Below are positions 42,532 to 52,700 of a DNA stretch of 64,000 nucleotides, piece after piece. Source of the DNA: Bacillota bacterium (lineage in GTDB: Bacteria; Bacillota; Clostridia; Christensenellales; Aristaeellaceae). Under the pieces are notes generated by a model, which searched no databases, was not told the origin of the DNA, and worked only from the letters and a program-made list of their open reading frames with translations. Location: assembly GCA_023460055.1 (NCBI GenBank), contig JAEWRJ010000046.1, forward strand, positions 3,338 to 67,337, read 5' to 3'. How positions within the stretch are numbered: position 1 is the stretch's first letter; every line of letters starts with the position of its first letter. The position numbers and the translations under genes are program-made.

Positions 42532-42973
42532 TTTATTGCAGGTTTATTGCAGGGTATACCCTGCAATAAATGTGGGCTGAAAAGATGAGGAAAATCAAGG
42601 GGTTACAGGCGTTTTCGGGTGCCGGAACGAATTATTGCATTTTTTGCAGGGTATTGTGCTGTACAAAATTGCTGCGGGTGTGATGGCGCGGCATACAAAG
42701 AGTAATTCCCTATTGTATGGATTTGCTGTATGGATTTTTATCTATTACAAGTATGGTCATTGCTTATGAAACAACCATTAATATATATAAATTTACATAT
42801 CAATATATAATTATATTTGCATGATACGCTCCATGTTTATACTGATACAGAAATACAGCAGTACACCCTGCAAAAAATGCAATAAATCGATTTGCGGTGG
42901 AAAAGAGGCGCTCAGACCTTGAAAACACTCACTTCCTGACGTTCGATTTATTGCAGGGTACACCCTGCAATAA
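42532..42973. repeat. Iteron-like palindrome cluster around an AT-rich tract
   Basis: A perfect 28-bp palindrome (42543-42570) with half-site TTATTGCAGGGT and a second 26-bp one (42948-42973, 12+2+12) flank partial sites at 42532-42542, 42644-42653 and 42862-42891. Between them, 42770-42835 is almost pure A/T. The 796-base gap 42459-43254 has no gene. Multiple directly and inversely arranged sites beside an AT-rich tract resemble a replication origin or partition site of a plasmid-like element; a multi-site operator is the alternative. Confidence 0.6.
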
Positions 42974-43170
42974 TCTGCAGTAAATGCAATTAATCGTTTG
43001 CTTCAGATGAATATGTACTTGCCGGTTGATAACCCGGGCCTTATCATCATGTATATCTGGCAAGAGAACATACGGACTTTATAGTTTTTTGTTGATAAGC
43101 TCCGCCGGCTTGCTTTCATTCATTCAAATTTCGATGAATTTGAAATCAATATTCACCGAAGTTTAAAAAT

Positions 43171-43239
43171 GGTTATTGATAACCATTGACAGATACTTGA
43201 AGCTGTACTATACTGTCCGCGAGATGGTTATTGATAACC
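43171..43239 (+). promoter_or_regulatory. Promoter of the methylase operon with two identical operators
   Basis: TTGACA (43186-43191) and TATACT (43209-43214) are 17 bases apart. The perfect palindrome GGTTATTGATAACC occurs just before the -35 (43171-43184) and again between the -10 and the start codon (43226-43239), 55 bp apart. A shortened form GGTTGATAACC lies at 43024-43034. This is the pattern of a repressor binding both sides of a promoter; no repressor gene is seen nearby. Confidence 0.8.
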
Positions 43240-43254
43240 AAAAGGAGGAGACCG

Positions 43255-45006
43255 ATGCTGAAATCTAGCTTGACAAATGAAAGCGATAAAATCTTAATGG
43301 AACAAACCAGAAATGTGAAGTGGGATATCGCGGAATGCTTGCGTGGATCACGAAATCTTGATGTGGAGTACTATGTTTTACCGGCGTATTTACTATCGGT
43401 AATCAGCACGCTTAATGAGCCGATGGCTGTTCAATTTCAAGACTTAATTGATGGAGAGATTGTTACTGAACCCCTCGTAACATCTGAAATCAAGCGAGCG
43501 TTGGATGAAGCGGCATGGGAATCCTTGAAGGGATTGCTATCAAAGTATAAAACTGAGGATTTTGCTGCTACGGCACTGGAAGTTGACAGAGAGTTGACTG
43601 AATCCACGCCTGAAACAATAACAGCACTGGTAACAGCTATCTTTGATATCAAGCAGAATGACGTGGTGGCCGATGTTGGATGCGGTTCAGGCGCATTTAT
43701 ATTGGATGCTGCTTCAACCCATCCGGATGCGGAATACGTCGGGTTTGAGATTCATTCCGTAAACTGTGCGAATGCAAATATACGCTCACAATTAGTCAAG
43801 AGTAGAGTAAGCGTTTATAACCGTGATGCTTTTACGCTTGCAAGTGACCGGAAATCCAGCCTCATACCAGAAGCTGGCTTCGATTATGTGTTTTCAAACT
43901 TTCCCTTTGGCGTTCGCATCCGATCATTTGCCGAGACAGCGGGAATGAGAACTCTGATGAAAGAATACCCAGAGTTACAAAAATCATCAACTGCAGACTG
44001 GCTGTTCAATGTCCTGTTACTGAGTATAACGAAGCAGGATGGAAAAGCGATTGGCATATCAACAAATGGCAGCTCATGGAACCAAGCAGATATTGGTATC
44101 CGGAAACATTTAGTCGAAAATGGGTTCATTGAAGCCGTGATTTCTCTGCCTGAGCGTTTATTCAAATATGCAGGGATTGCGACAACCTTGTATATTATGA
44201 GCAGGGGCAATAAATCAATACGATTCGTCGATGCTTCAAAAATTGTTCAAAAAGGGCGTCGAAGCAATTACTTCAGCCAAGAAGATATTGAAAGAATAGT
44301 TGAAGCCTTGCACAGAGATACCGATTATAGCCAAGTTCTCGATATTGAAAGCATTCAAAAACGTGACTATATTCTGAACCCTAATCATTACCTGGCAAAA
44401 GATATTGAGTATGAGAATGGGGTGACATTTGGTGATATCATTGAAGATGTTACTCGCGGCGCTCCATTATCCGCATCCCAACTCGATGAATTAATTTCAT
44501 CTGCACCAACCGAATCCCAATACCTGATGCTTGCGAGCATTAAGGATGGGATGATAGATGAAGAGCTGCCATACTTGTCCTCGCTTGACTCAAGATATGA
44601 GAGGTACCGGATTCAGCCGGGCAATCTGATTCTGGCAAAGAATGGTCCTCCATTCAAAATGGCGGTAGTAAATGATAATATCGGCAATGGCACGATCGCT
44701 AACGGTAATCTGTATGTTATTTCCCTGAAACAGGATATGGCAAATCCTTACTACATTCAAGCATACCTGGAAAGCGCAAAAGGAAGCGCCCAATTGAATC
44801 AGAATGCGATTGGTACAGCATTGCGTGCGATTAGTCTTAATGGGCTCAAATCTATCCTGATCCCTCTACCCCCTTTAGAAGAACAAAACAGAATTGCGAA
44901 TCTTTATCTTGCATCACAGGATGAAGTGCGCATTTTGCGCAGGAAGATGGAAAACGCTCAAAACCGCTTACTTCATTTATACGATATTGAAAGTGAGGGG
45001 CAATAA
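43255..45006 (+). CDS. N6-adenine methylase fused to a type I-like specificity domain
   Basis: A 583-residue protein. After an N-terminal region of about 120 residues unlike the usual HsdM_N, the methylase has SAM motif I DVGCGSGAF (140-148) and catalytic motif IV NFPF (215-218, a variant of NPPF). From about residue 400 a single HsdS-like target-recognition unit follows, ending in the conserved helix LPPLEEQNRIANLYLASQDE. It thus combines M and S in one chain with no nuclease domain. The start at 43255 has AAAGGAGGAG upstream. The next gene begins two bases after its stop. Codon use is AT-rich compared with flanking genes, suggesting transfer. Confidence 0.85.
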   Translation: MLKSSLTNESDKILMEQTRNVKWDIAECLRGSRNLDVEYYVLPAYLLSVISTLNEPMAVQFQDLIDGEIVTEPLVTSEIKRALDEAAWESLKGLLSKYKTEDFAATALEVDRELTESTPETITALVTAIFDIKQNDVVADVGCGSGAFILDAASTHPDAEYVGFEIHSVNCANANIRSQLVKSRVSVYNRDAFTLASDRKSSLIPEAGFDYVFSNFPFGVRIRSFAETAGMRTLMKEYPELQKSSTADWLFNVLLLSITKQDGKAIGISTNGSSWNQADIGIRKHLVENGFIEAVISLPERLFKYAGIATTLYIMSRGNKSIRFVDASKIVQKGRRSNYFSQEDIERIVEALHRDTDYSQVLDIESIQKRDYILNPNHYLAKDIEYENGVTFGDIIEDVTRGAPLSASQLDELISSAPTESQYLMLASIKDGMIDEELPYLSSLDSRYERYRIQPGNLILAKNGPPFKMAVVNDNIGNGTIANGNLYVISLKQDMANPYYIQAYLESAKGSAQLNQNAIGTALRAISLNGLKSILIPLPPLEEQNRIANLYLASQDEVRILRRKMENAQNRLLHLYDIESEGQ

Positions 45007-45007
45007 T

Positions 45008-45538
45008 TTGCTGGATATTGATGAGCTGATGGCGTTGGATCTGAGACTGAAAGAAGAGTTAGAAGAAAAACAAACAGCTATTCTAACAAGGCTTAATCGA
45101 GATGGCAGATTGATTGAACTCCTTAACCTCATGGGGCTTTCTTCTCTGCTGAATCCGCAGGCTGAATATAGGTTTGAACCATTGAGATTAGGAAAGATAC
45201 TGGTTCTCGGTAATTCAAGGGTTAGGAAAGAAGAGTTGCTCGGGGTAGCAAAAAGTCTTGGAATAAGCAAAAACAGGGTTGAGTGTTTTTTAGAGTATGG
45301 AGGATACAATATAGAAAAATTAAGATATAATCCCGACTATGTGCTTGTTATGGTAGGCCCAATGCCGCATAGCGATGAAGGCAAAGGGGAACATAGCAGC
45401 ATATTAACGGCTATGGAGAATACAGACGGGTATCCAAAAATTGTACGTCTGGGTAGTGGAGAGCTAAAAATTTCTAAGTCTGGATTTCGTGATGGATTGC
45501 AAGAAGCAATTGATATGGGACTAATAGAAGCCGGTTAG
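45008..45538 (+). CDS. Unknown protein coupled to the methylase
   Basis: A 176-residue protein from a TTG start at 45008, with GTGAGGGG seven bases upstream and only one base after the methylase stop. The N-terminal 45 residues are a charged helix (ELMALDLRLKEELEEKQTAI). A second domain begins near residue 62 (LGKILVLGNSRVRKEELLGV) and contains alternating strands and helices, with YVLVMVGPMPHS and a closing helix. The order is faintly like a BRCT or Rossmann-type fold, but I do not recognise a family. Tight coupling implies a function with the methylase, perhaps as its nuclease, regulator or antitoxin partner. Confidence 0.65.
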   Translation: MLDIDELMALDLRLKEELEEKQTAILTRLNRDGRLIELLNLMGLSSLLNPQAEYRFEPLRLGKILVLGNSRVRKEELLGVAKSLGISKNRVECFLEYGGYNIEKLRYNPDYVLVMVGPMPHSDEGKGEHSSILTAMENTDGYPKIVRLGSGELKISKSGFRDGLQEAIDMGLIEAG

Positions 45539-45848
45539 GGGTGGAGGCCTGAGCCTTTTCGTTTCTGTTATCGCTGATATTGAAGTGTGTATGAATCATG
45601 GATCGGTCTGCGAAGCGTTCATCACACCACGGTAGATTAAAAGGATACACTAGAATAGCTTTTGATTTTATTGATCTAGCGTGCTAAGATAATTAGAATT
45701 AAACGGTTTATTTTGAGATACGAGAGGATGAATGGTGATTACTGCAATGCAATTATGGCATAAACAGATCTAAATGTTTGCAAGGTATGAATAGATGGTC
45801 ACTTGGGAATATACTTTATAAATAACTAATTATTAGCAAGGGGATACA
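45539..45848 (+). other. AT-rich gap upstream of hsdM
   Basis: A 310-base gap with no gene. AATATACTTTATAAATAACT near 45807-45826 is a plausible -10 region and AAGGGG at 45837 a ribosome site for hsdM. No convincing -35 was found. The gap separates the methylase pair from the type I system. Confidence 0.4.
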
Positions 45849-48290
45849 ATGGCAGTCAAGAAAAGCGAACTCTACAGCAGCTTATGGGCAAGCTGCGACA
45901 GCTTACGCGGCGGCATGGACAGCTCACAGTATAAGGACTATATTTTAACTCTTTTATTCGTCAAATATGTGTCGGACAAATTCAAAGGCGCTGTATATGG
46001 CACTATCAAGGTGCCAGAGGGCGGTAGTTTTGACGATATGCTGGCGCTCATCGGGAATAAAAACATCGGCGAGGAGATGGACAAGATCATCGCCCGCCTT
46101 GCTGAAGCCAATGACCTCCGAGGGGTCATCGACAACGCGCACTTTAACGATGAGGATAAGCTGGGCAAAGGCAAGGAAATGGTGGATAAGCTCAGTGAGC
46201 TGCTCAGCATCTTCCGCGACCAGATGCCTGACTTTTCAAAGAACCGCGTCGACGGCGATGACATCATCGGCGACGCTTATGAGTACCTGATGCGGAACTT
46301 TGCCACAGAAAGCGGCAAGAGCAAGGGGCAGTTTTATACCCCCGCCGAGGTATCCCGCATTCTGGCAAAAGTTGTTGGCATAGAAAACGCCGGCAATAAT
46401 GATATCACACTGTATGATCCTGCCTGCGGGTCCGGTTCTCTGCTTATCCGGGCTGCGGAAGCTGCGCCTGCTCATGTTGCCATATACGGGCAGGAAAAAG
46501 AAAGCACGACCGCGGGACTTGCCCGCATGAACCTCGTTTTACACAACAGGGCATCAGCCGAGATCAAGGGCGGCTACAGCACCTTTTCTGATCCGCAGTA
46601 TATGAACCTGAACGATGACAGCGTTTTGCGGACGTTTGACTATGCCGTGGTCAATCCCCCATTCTCGGATAAGAACTGGACGCATGGTTTGAAGGAGTAC
46701 GGACGCTTCGACGGCTATGGCGACCGCCCCCCGCAGAAAAATGGTGACTTCGCCTGGCTGCTCCACATCATCAAGTCCCTCAAGCGTAACGGCAAGGCGG
46801 CGGTCATTCTGCCGCACGGGGTGCTCTTTCGCGGAAACGCGGAGGCCTCGATACGTCAAGCGCTCATAGATCGCGGCCTCATCAAAGGCATCATCGGCTT
46901 ACCCGCTAATCTCTTTTATGGCACAGGCATCCCCGCATGCGTTATCGTGATCGATAAGGAAAATGCTGATGAGCGGGATGGCATCTTTATGATCGACGCC
47001 AGCCGCGATTTTATCAAGGATGGCAACAAGAACCGCCTGCGCGAGCGAGACGTCTACAAGATAACCACGGTGTTCAACCAGCAGATGGAGCTGCCAAAGT
47101 ATTCACGCTTTGTACCCAACAGCGAGGTCATGGAAAAGAATGCCTACAACCTCAACATCCCCCGCTATATTGACAGCGGTGCGGCAGAGGATTTGCAAAA
47201 TATTGACGGACACTTGAACGGCGGTATACCTGCCGCGGATGTGGATAGCCTCTCTCGCTACTGGGATAGCTTCCCCAACCTGCGGGCGAAACTCTTCCGG
47301 GATTTCCGCGAGGGATTTGTTACCCTGGCCGTAGAGAAGGACAAGGTAGGCGATACCATCTTTGGTGACACGGAATTCTCCGCCTACGCCGATACCGTGG
47401 AAGCTTCCATTGACAGATGGAAGGCCGGCGTAGATGGCAAACTAAGAACCATCAGCGAATTGACCAAGCCGAAGCTGCTGATTGCCGACATCGCGGAGGA
47501 GATCCTGATATACTTTGAGCCGGTGACTCTCATCGACAAGTATGACGCCTATGAGGTGCTGCTTTCCTACTGGAATGAGACGATGTCCGATGATGTGTAT
47601 ATCCTTGTCCAGGACGGATACAAAGCGATCCGGGATATCGATGTGTTTTACAAAGATGCGGACAATAAGAAAACGGGTGTGAAAACGCAAAAGGAAACCG
47701 GCTGGGAAGGAAAGCTCTTGCCCAAAGCACTTGTAATCGAGATGTTCTTTGCCTCCGATCAAAAGGCTATCGATGACATGGAAACCGTTATTGCAGGGAC
47801 TCAGGCTAACATTGATGAAATGATAGACAGCGCTGAAGAGGATACAGTCATTTATGATATGTTGTTAAATGAGGATGGGAATATCGACAAAACCGGTTAT
47901 AAAAAGAAGTTGAAAGACAAGCTGAAAGACAAGGAACTGGAGGCGGACGACAAGGCTGTGCTGACCGCTTTACAAACCTTGGTGACAAGGGTGGATGAGG
48001 GCAGCAGGGTTTTGAAAGACCTGAGAGCCGCCCTCGACAGGAAAACCAGAGATCAGTACGCCAAACTATCCGACGACCAGTGTATGGATCTGTTATTGAA
48101 TCACAAGTGGTACAGCACGATCATCAGCGGCATCTATGCCCTTTATGCAGCGGTAAGCCACCGCATCGCTGACCGCGTCAGTGAACTCAGCGAGCGGTAT
48201 GAGCACACCCTGCTCGACCTCGAAGCCGAGACCATGCTGCTCGAAGACAAGGTAAAATCTCATTTGGAGAGGATGGGGTTTGAATGGTAA
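45849..48290 (+). CDS. hsdM: Type I restriction-modification methylase subunit
   Basis: An 813-residue methylase that modifies adenine in the host's target sites and forms the core of the type I complex. The N-terminal HsdM_N helical domain (about 5-150) is followed by SAM motif I DPACGSGS (190-197) and catalytic motif IV NPPF (269-272). The C-terminal ~330 residues are a long acidic extension with coiled segments (KLKDKLKDKELEADDKAVLT), making it longer than the usual ~520. hsdS overlaps its 3' end by seven bases. Confidence 0.95.
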   Translation: MAVKKSELYSSLWASCDSLRGGMDSSQYKDYILTLLFVKYVSDKFKGAVYGTIKVPEGGSFDDMLALIGNKNIGEEMDKIIARLAEANDLRGVIDNAHFNDEDKLGKGKEMVDKLSELLSIFRDQMPDFSKNRVDGDDIIGDAYEYLMRNFATESGKSKGQFYTPAEVSRILAKVVGIENAGNNDITLYDPACGSGSLLIRAAEAAPAHVAIYGQEKESTTAGLARMNLVLHNRASAEIKGGYSTFSDPQYMNLNDDSVLRTFDYAVVNPPFSDKNWTHGLKEYGRFDGYGDRPPQKNGDFAWLLHIIKSLKRNGKAAVILPHGVLFRGNAEASIRQALIDRGLIKGIIGLPANLFYGTGIPACVIVIDKENADERDGIFMIDASRDFIKDGNKNRLRERDVYKITTVFNQQMELPKYSRFVPNSEVMEKNAYNLNIPRYIDSGAAEDLQNIDGHLNGGIPAADVDSLSRYWDSFPNLRAKLFRDFREGFVTLAVEKDKVGDTIFGDTEFSAYADTVEASIDRWKAGVDGKLRTISELTKPKLLIADIAEEILIYFEPVTLIDKYDAYEVLLSYWNETMSDDVYILVQDGYKAIRDIDVFYKDADNKKTGVKTQKETGWEGKLLPKALVIEMFFASDQKAIDDMETVIAGTQANIDEMIDSAEEDTVIYDMLLNEDGNIDKTGYKKKLKDKLKDKELEADDKAVLTALQTLVTRVDEGSRVLKDLRAALDRKTRDQYAKLSDDQCMDLLLNHKWYSTIISGIYALYAAVSHRIADRVSELSERYEHTLLDLEAETMLLEDKVKSHLERMGFEW

Positions 48291-49516
48291 GTGGATGGAC
48301 GTTGAATCAATGGGAGGATGTTCTTACAGGTTTTACGAGTGGTGCTACACCTTATCGCGGCAGACCTGATTATTACAAAGGTACAATTAGGTGGGTTTCG
48401 AGCGGAGAGCTAAACTACAGACTAATTTTTGATACCAACGAGCATATCTCACTACAAGCGCTAAGCGATGCATCCTTGACATTACATTCAGCTGGGACGT
48501 TCTTAATGGCGATTACGGGATTAGAAGCTGCCGGTACACGTGGAAGCTGCGCATTACTTGCTGAAGATTCAACCACCAATCAGTCATGCATGGCTATATA
48601 TGGCAGTGACAAGATTGATATCCGCTATTTGTATCACTATTATGTGCACTATGGGGATAGGCTTGCCTTTCAATACTGTCAAGGAACAAAACAACAGAGC
48701 TATACTGCTAAGATAGTAAAAAAATTGCCCATATACTATCCGGAATCACTATCTGAACAACATCACATAATTGAAGCTCTTTCGGACACAGACGCTTTGC
48801 TTATCGCGATGGAGAAGCTCATCGCCAAGAAACGCGCCATCAAGCAAGGCGCGATGCAGGAACTGCTCACAGGCAAGAGGCGGCTGCCAGGATTTAGTGG
48901 GGAGATCTTAGAAAAGGAACTCGAGCCTTTATGTGAAACCTTTTGTGACGGAGACTGGATTGAGGCAAAAGACCAAAGTGAGGAAGGGATTCGCCTAATA
49001 CAAACCGGAAATATTGGTAACGGAAAATACCTTGATAAATCTGATAAAAAGAGGTTTGTTTCTGAAAGCACCTTTATTCGATTAAAATGCACAGAGATTC
49101 TTCCGAATGATATACTTGTGTCTAGATTACCTGATCCAGCAGGACGTGCCTGTCTTATTCCTGCAGGACATGAAAAGGCGATTACAGCTGTGGATTGCAC
49201 AATTATTAGACCCCATAGTTACAACCCAGTTTTGTTCGTAATGTATTCTCAAACAGCGGAGTATCAACGGCAGATTAACCTATTTCTAGCTGGATCAACG
49301 CGACAAAGAATCAGCAGAAGAGAATTAGGAAAAGTGAAAGTACCATATTTCGATCAAGAAGAGCAAGTTGCTATAGCTAGTGTCCTCACAGATATGGACG
49401 CGGAGATCGACAAACTGACAACAAAGCTAGAAAAACTTCGTCACATCAAGCAAGGGATGATGAATGAATTGCTGACGGGGCGAATACGCTTGACAGATCA
49501 GGAGCAGGTTTCTTAA
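48284..49516 (+). CDS. hsdS: Type I restriction specificity subunit
   Basis: A 410-residue DNA-recognition subunit with two target-recognition domains, each ending in the conserved helical spacer: IIEALSDTDALLIAMEKLIA with KQGAMQELLTGKRRLP in the middle (about 165-205), and VLTDMDAEIDKLTTKLEKLR with KQGMMNELLTGRIRL at the end. The near-repeat of these spacers is diagnostic. The target-recognition parts are AT-richer than the rest, as expected for exchangeable domains. It overlaps hsdM by seven bases; hsdR follows after a 202-base gap that holds no gene I can see. Confidence 0.95.
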   Translation: MVSGWTLNQWEDVLTGFTSGATPYRGRPDYYKGTIRWVSSGELNYRLIFDTNEHISLQALSDASLTLHSAGTFLMAITGLEAAGTRGSCALLAEDSTTNQSCMAIYGSDKIDIRYLYHYYVHYGDRLAFQYCQGTKQQSYTAKIVKKLPIYYPESLSEQHHIIEALSDTDALLIAMEKLIAKKRAIKQGAMQELLTGKRRLPGFSGEILEKELEPLCETFCDGDWIEAKDQSEEGIRLIQTGNIGNGKYLDKSDKKRFVSESTFIRLKCTEILPNDILVSRLPDPAGRACLIPAGHEKAITAVDCTIIRPHSYNPVLFVMYSQTAEYQRQINLFLAGSTRQRISRRELGKVKVPYFDQEEQVAIASVLTDMDAEIDKLTTKLEKLRHIKQGMMNELLTGRIRLTDQEQVS

Positions 49517-49718
49517 GCATAGCATTCGCTGTAATACCTGATTTTACTGACCGAAATAAACTACAGTGATATAGCCGGAACTAAGCCGGCAGAAATTATT
49601 GGGAGTTCCGCCTAGAAGCAAACAGCATGATAACCGCCGGACCGACCGTGACCATCCCGAAAGTAAGATCGAAACAGGCTTACAATCCTGAACCCGCCTG
49701 ATAAGGAGAATGCTGACG

Positions 49719-52700
49719 ATGCCGAACATCAACGAAGCCGAGCGCATAGCACAAAGACGTGTCCTTAACATGTTTTGCCCGCAACACAACAGGCATGGCG
49801 TGCAAACCTCTTTTGAGTCAATTCTTGCGGATGAATCCGCGCCGAATTATGGCAGACAGGCAATGGCTTCACTTGATTATGCCTATTACGGCAGCCTGCA
49901 CGGGCAGGTCAACACAAACATCATGGATGAACGCCTGACTGCCTGGCTTACCTCACCCAAGGGCGGAGGCCATAGCCGCGCGATAGCCGATAAAGCAGTC
50001 AGCGAGCTGACCAAGGCGGCGGGCAATCTGCAGCAGGGCCTGTACAAGGCGAATCAGACAGTTTACTCGCTGCTCAAATACGGCGCCAAGGTGCATGAAA
50101 ACCCCGGCGAACCCGACAAAACGGTCTATTTTATTAACTGGGGGTGTTCCCTCAACAACGATTTTGCCGTTGCCGAAGAAGTGACGATCAACTCGGGCAG
50201 CGAACGCCGCCCCGATATCGTGGTGTATGTCAACGGCATCGCCCTCGCGGTGATCGAGCTGAAGAAATCCACTGTTTCGGTATCGCAGGGCATACGGCAG
50301 AACCTCTCCAACCAGAGCGAGCAGTTCAACAAGCCTTTCTTCACCACCATCCAGTTCGTGATGGCGGGCAATACGGCCGAGGGGCTACGATACGGCACAA
50401 TAGAAACACCGGAAAAGTATTACCTTGAATGGAAAAACGACTTGGTCAATACCGCGGCGCAGCCGCAGGATGAAACATCCCTTGATATTCTAGAAAAGTG
50501 CAAAAGCCTGCCCGACAAACTGGATCGGCAGCTGTACAGCATGTTCCATAAGCGGCGTTTTCTTGACCTCATCCACAACTTCATTGTTTTTGATAAGGGC
50601 ATCAAGAAGGTTTGCCGCCACAACCAGTTTTTCGGCATTAAGAAAGCCCAGGTGAAGCTGGGCAGACGGCAGGGCGGCATTATCTGGCATACCCAGGGCA
50701 GCGGCAAGACGCTGACCATGGTGTGGCTCTCCAAATGGATACTGGCAGGCAATCCGCAGTCCCGCGTTCTCATCATCACCGACCGTGATGAACTCGACGA
50801 ACAGATGGAAAAGGTCTATCTGGGCGTTGATGAGCAGGTCTACCGCACCAGATCCTGTGACGACCTTGTTAAGCGGCTGGACGCGACCGAGAAAAGGCTG
50901 ATCTGCTCCCTGATCCATAAATTCGGCATCCGCTCCAATACGGAATACACCGAAGCCCAGGCAAAAAAGTCCGCTGAGCAGTTTATCCGCGAATTGAAAG
51001 ACGCCTTGCCTTCAGGTTTTCAGGCGAAGGGTGACTTTTTTGTTTTTGTGGATGAATGCCATAGAACCCAGAGCGGCCTGCTCCACGAAGCTATGAAGGA
51101 AATATTGCCAAACGCCATCTTCATTGGGTTCACGGGTACACCCTTGCTGGTCAAAGACAAGAAAAAGAGCATCGAGGTATTCTCACCGGGATATATCCAT
51201 ACCTATAAATACGATGAAGCCGTCGCCGACGGCGTTGTCCTTGACTTGCGATACGAAGCCCGCGACATTGAACAGGTCATCACCAATCAAGCAAAGATTG
51301 ACCAGTATTTCGACGTCAAGACACGCGGGCTCAATGATGCCGCGAAAGCAAAACTAAAATCCAAATGGGGCAATATGCAGACGGTGTACAGTTCCCTCAA
51401 GCGGCTTGAAGTGATCGCGGAGGACGTTATCGCCGATTTTGACATCAAAAACCGCCTTGCTGACGGCAACGGGAATGCTATGCTCGTGGCAGAAAGCATC
51501 TACTCCGCCTGCAAGTACTACGAAGTGTTCCAGTCCCGAGGGTTCAGGCAATGCGCCATTGTCACGTCATTCTTGCCGCTGGCCGGTAACCTTCGCACAG
51601 AAGCGGAGGACGCGGAGGAGTTTAAAAAATATGAGGTCTACACGCAGATGCTCAACGGGCAGAGCGCGGAAGACTTTGAAGCCGAAGCAAAGCGCAAGTT
51701 TATTGAGGAGCCGGCGCAGATGAAGCTGCTGATCGTGGTAGATAAGCTGCTGACAGGTTTTGACGCCCCGCCCTGTACCTACCTGTATATCGATAAATCC
51801 ATGCGCGACCACGGGCTTTTTCAAGCAATCTGCCGCGTCAACCGTCTGGATGGCGAAGAGAAGGATTTCGGCTATATCGTGGACTATAAGCAGCTGTTCG
51901 GTGACCTGGCGAACGCGCTCAATAAATACACGTCCGGCGCATTTGAGGGCTATGCAGCTGAAGATATCGAGGGATTGATCAAAAACCGCCTCGACGAAGC
52001 AAAGAAATACCTCGATACAACGCTTGAGGAGCTTGAAGACCTATGCGGAGGGGTTCCCGCCCCGCGCTCTGAGATTGATTATATCCATTACTTCTGCGGC
52101 GCGGATGGTGTGGGGGGCATCGACGACGAATCCTGCTCACGCAGCCGCGAAAAGCTGTACAAGCTTGTGAACCGCCTTATCCGCGCCTATACAGAGATAA
52201 AGGGTGAAATGGCAGAGGCTGGATACAGCTCCGCCGAGCAGGCCGAAATAGACGCCAAGGTTGTATTCTACGCCGCGCTGAAAGAGACCATCAGCCATGC
52301 CAGCGGTGATTTTATCGACCTGAAGTCTTATGAGGCGGATATGCGCCGCCTGATCGATACCTATATCAAGGCTGAAGACAGCCGGAAACTCGGCGCGTTT
52401 GACAACTTCACACTGCTGGATTTTATTATTGCAAAAGGTGAGCAGCTTGGCGGCAGCAGCAAAGAAGCGGCAGCAGAAGCGATTGAAAACAATATCCGCA
52501 AGAAGATTGTTGAGAAGATACTCGTCAACCCGAAGTATTATGAGAAGATGTCAGTCATCCTCGATGAGCTGATCAAGGCCAGGCGCGAAGGCGCGATCGC
52601 TTATGAGAAGATGCTGGAACAGTACATTGAGCAGGTCAACAATGTTATGCACCCGGAGGACAACCCACGCTATCCTCAGAGCATACGGCACAGCGCGGCG

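Noticed and set aside
42543..42570. 28-bp palindrome as a terminator of the PD-(D/E)XK-like gene
   Set aside because: It has no loop sequence or T-run and recurs several times in the same gap, so a protein-binding site is more likely.
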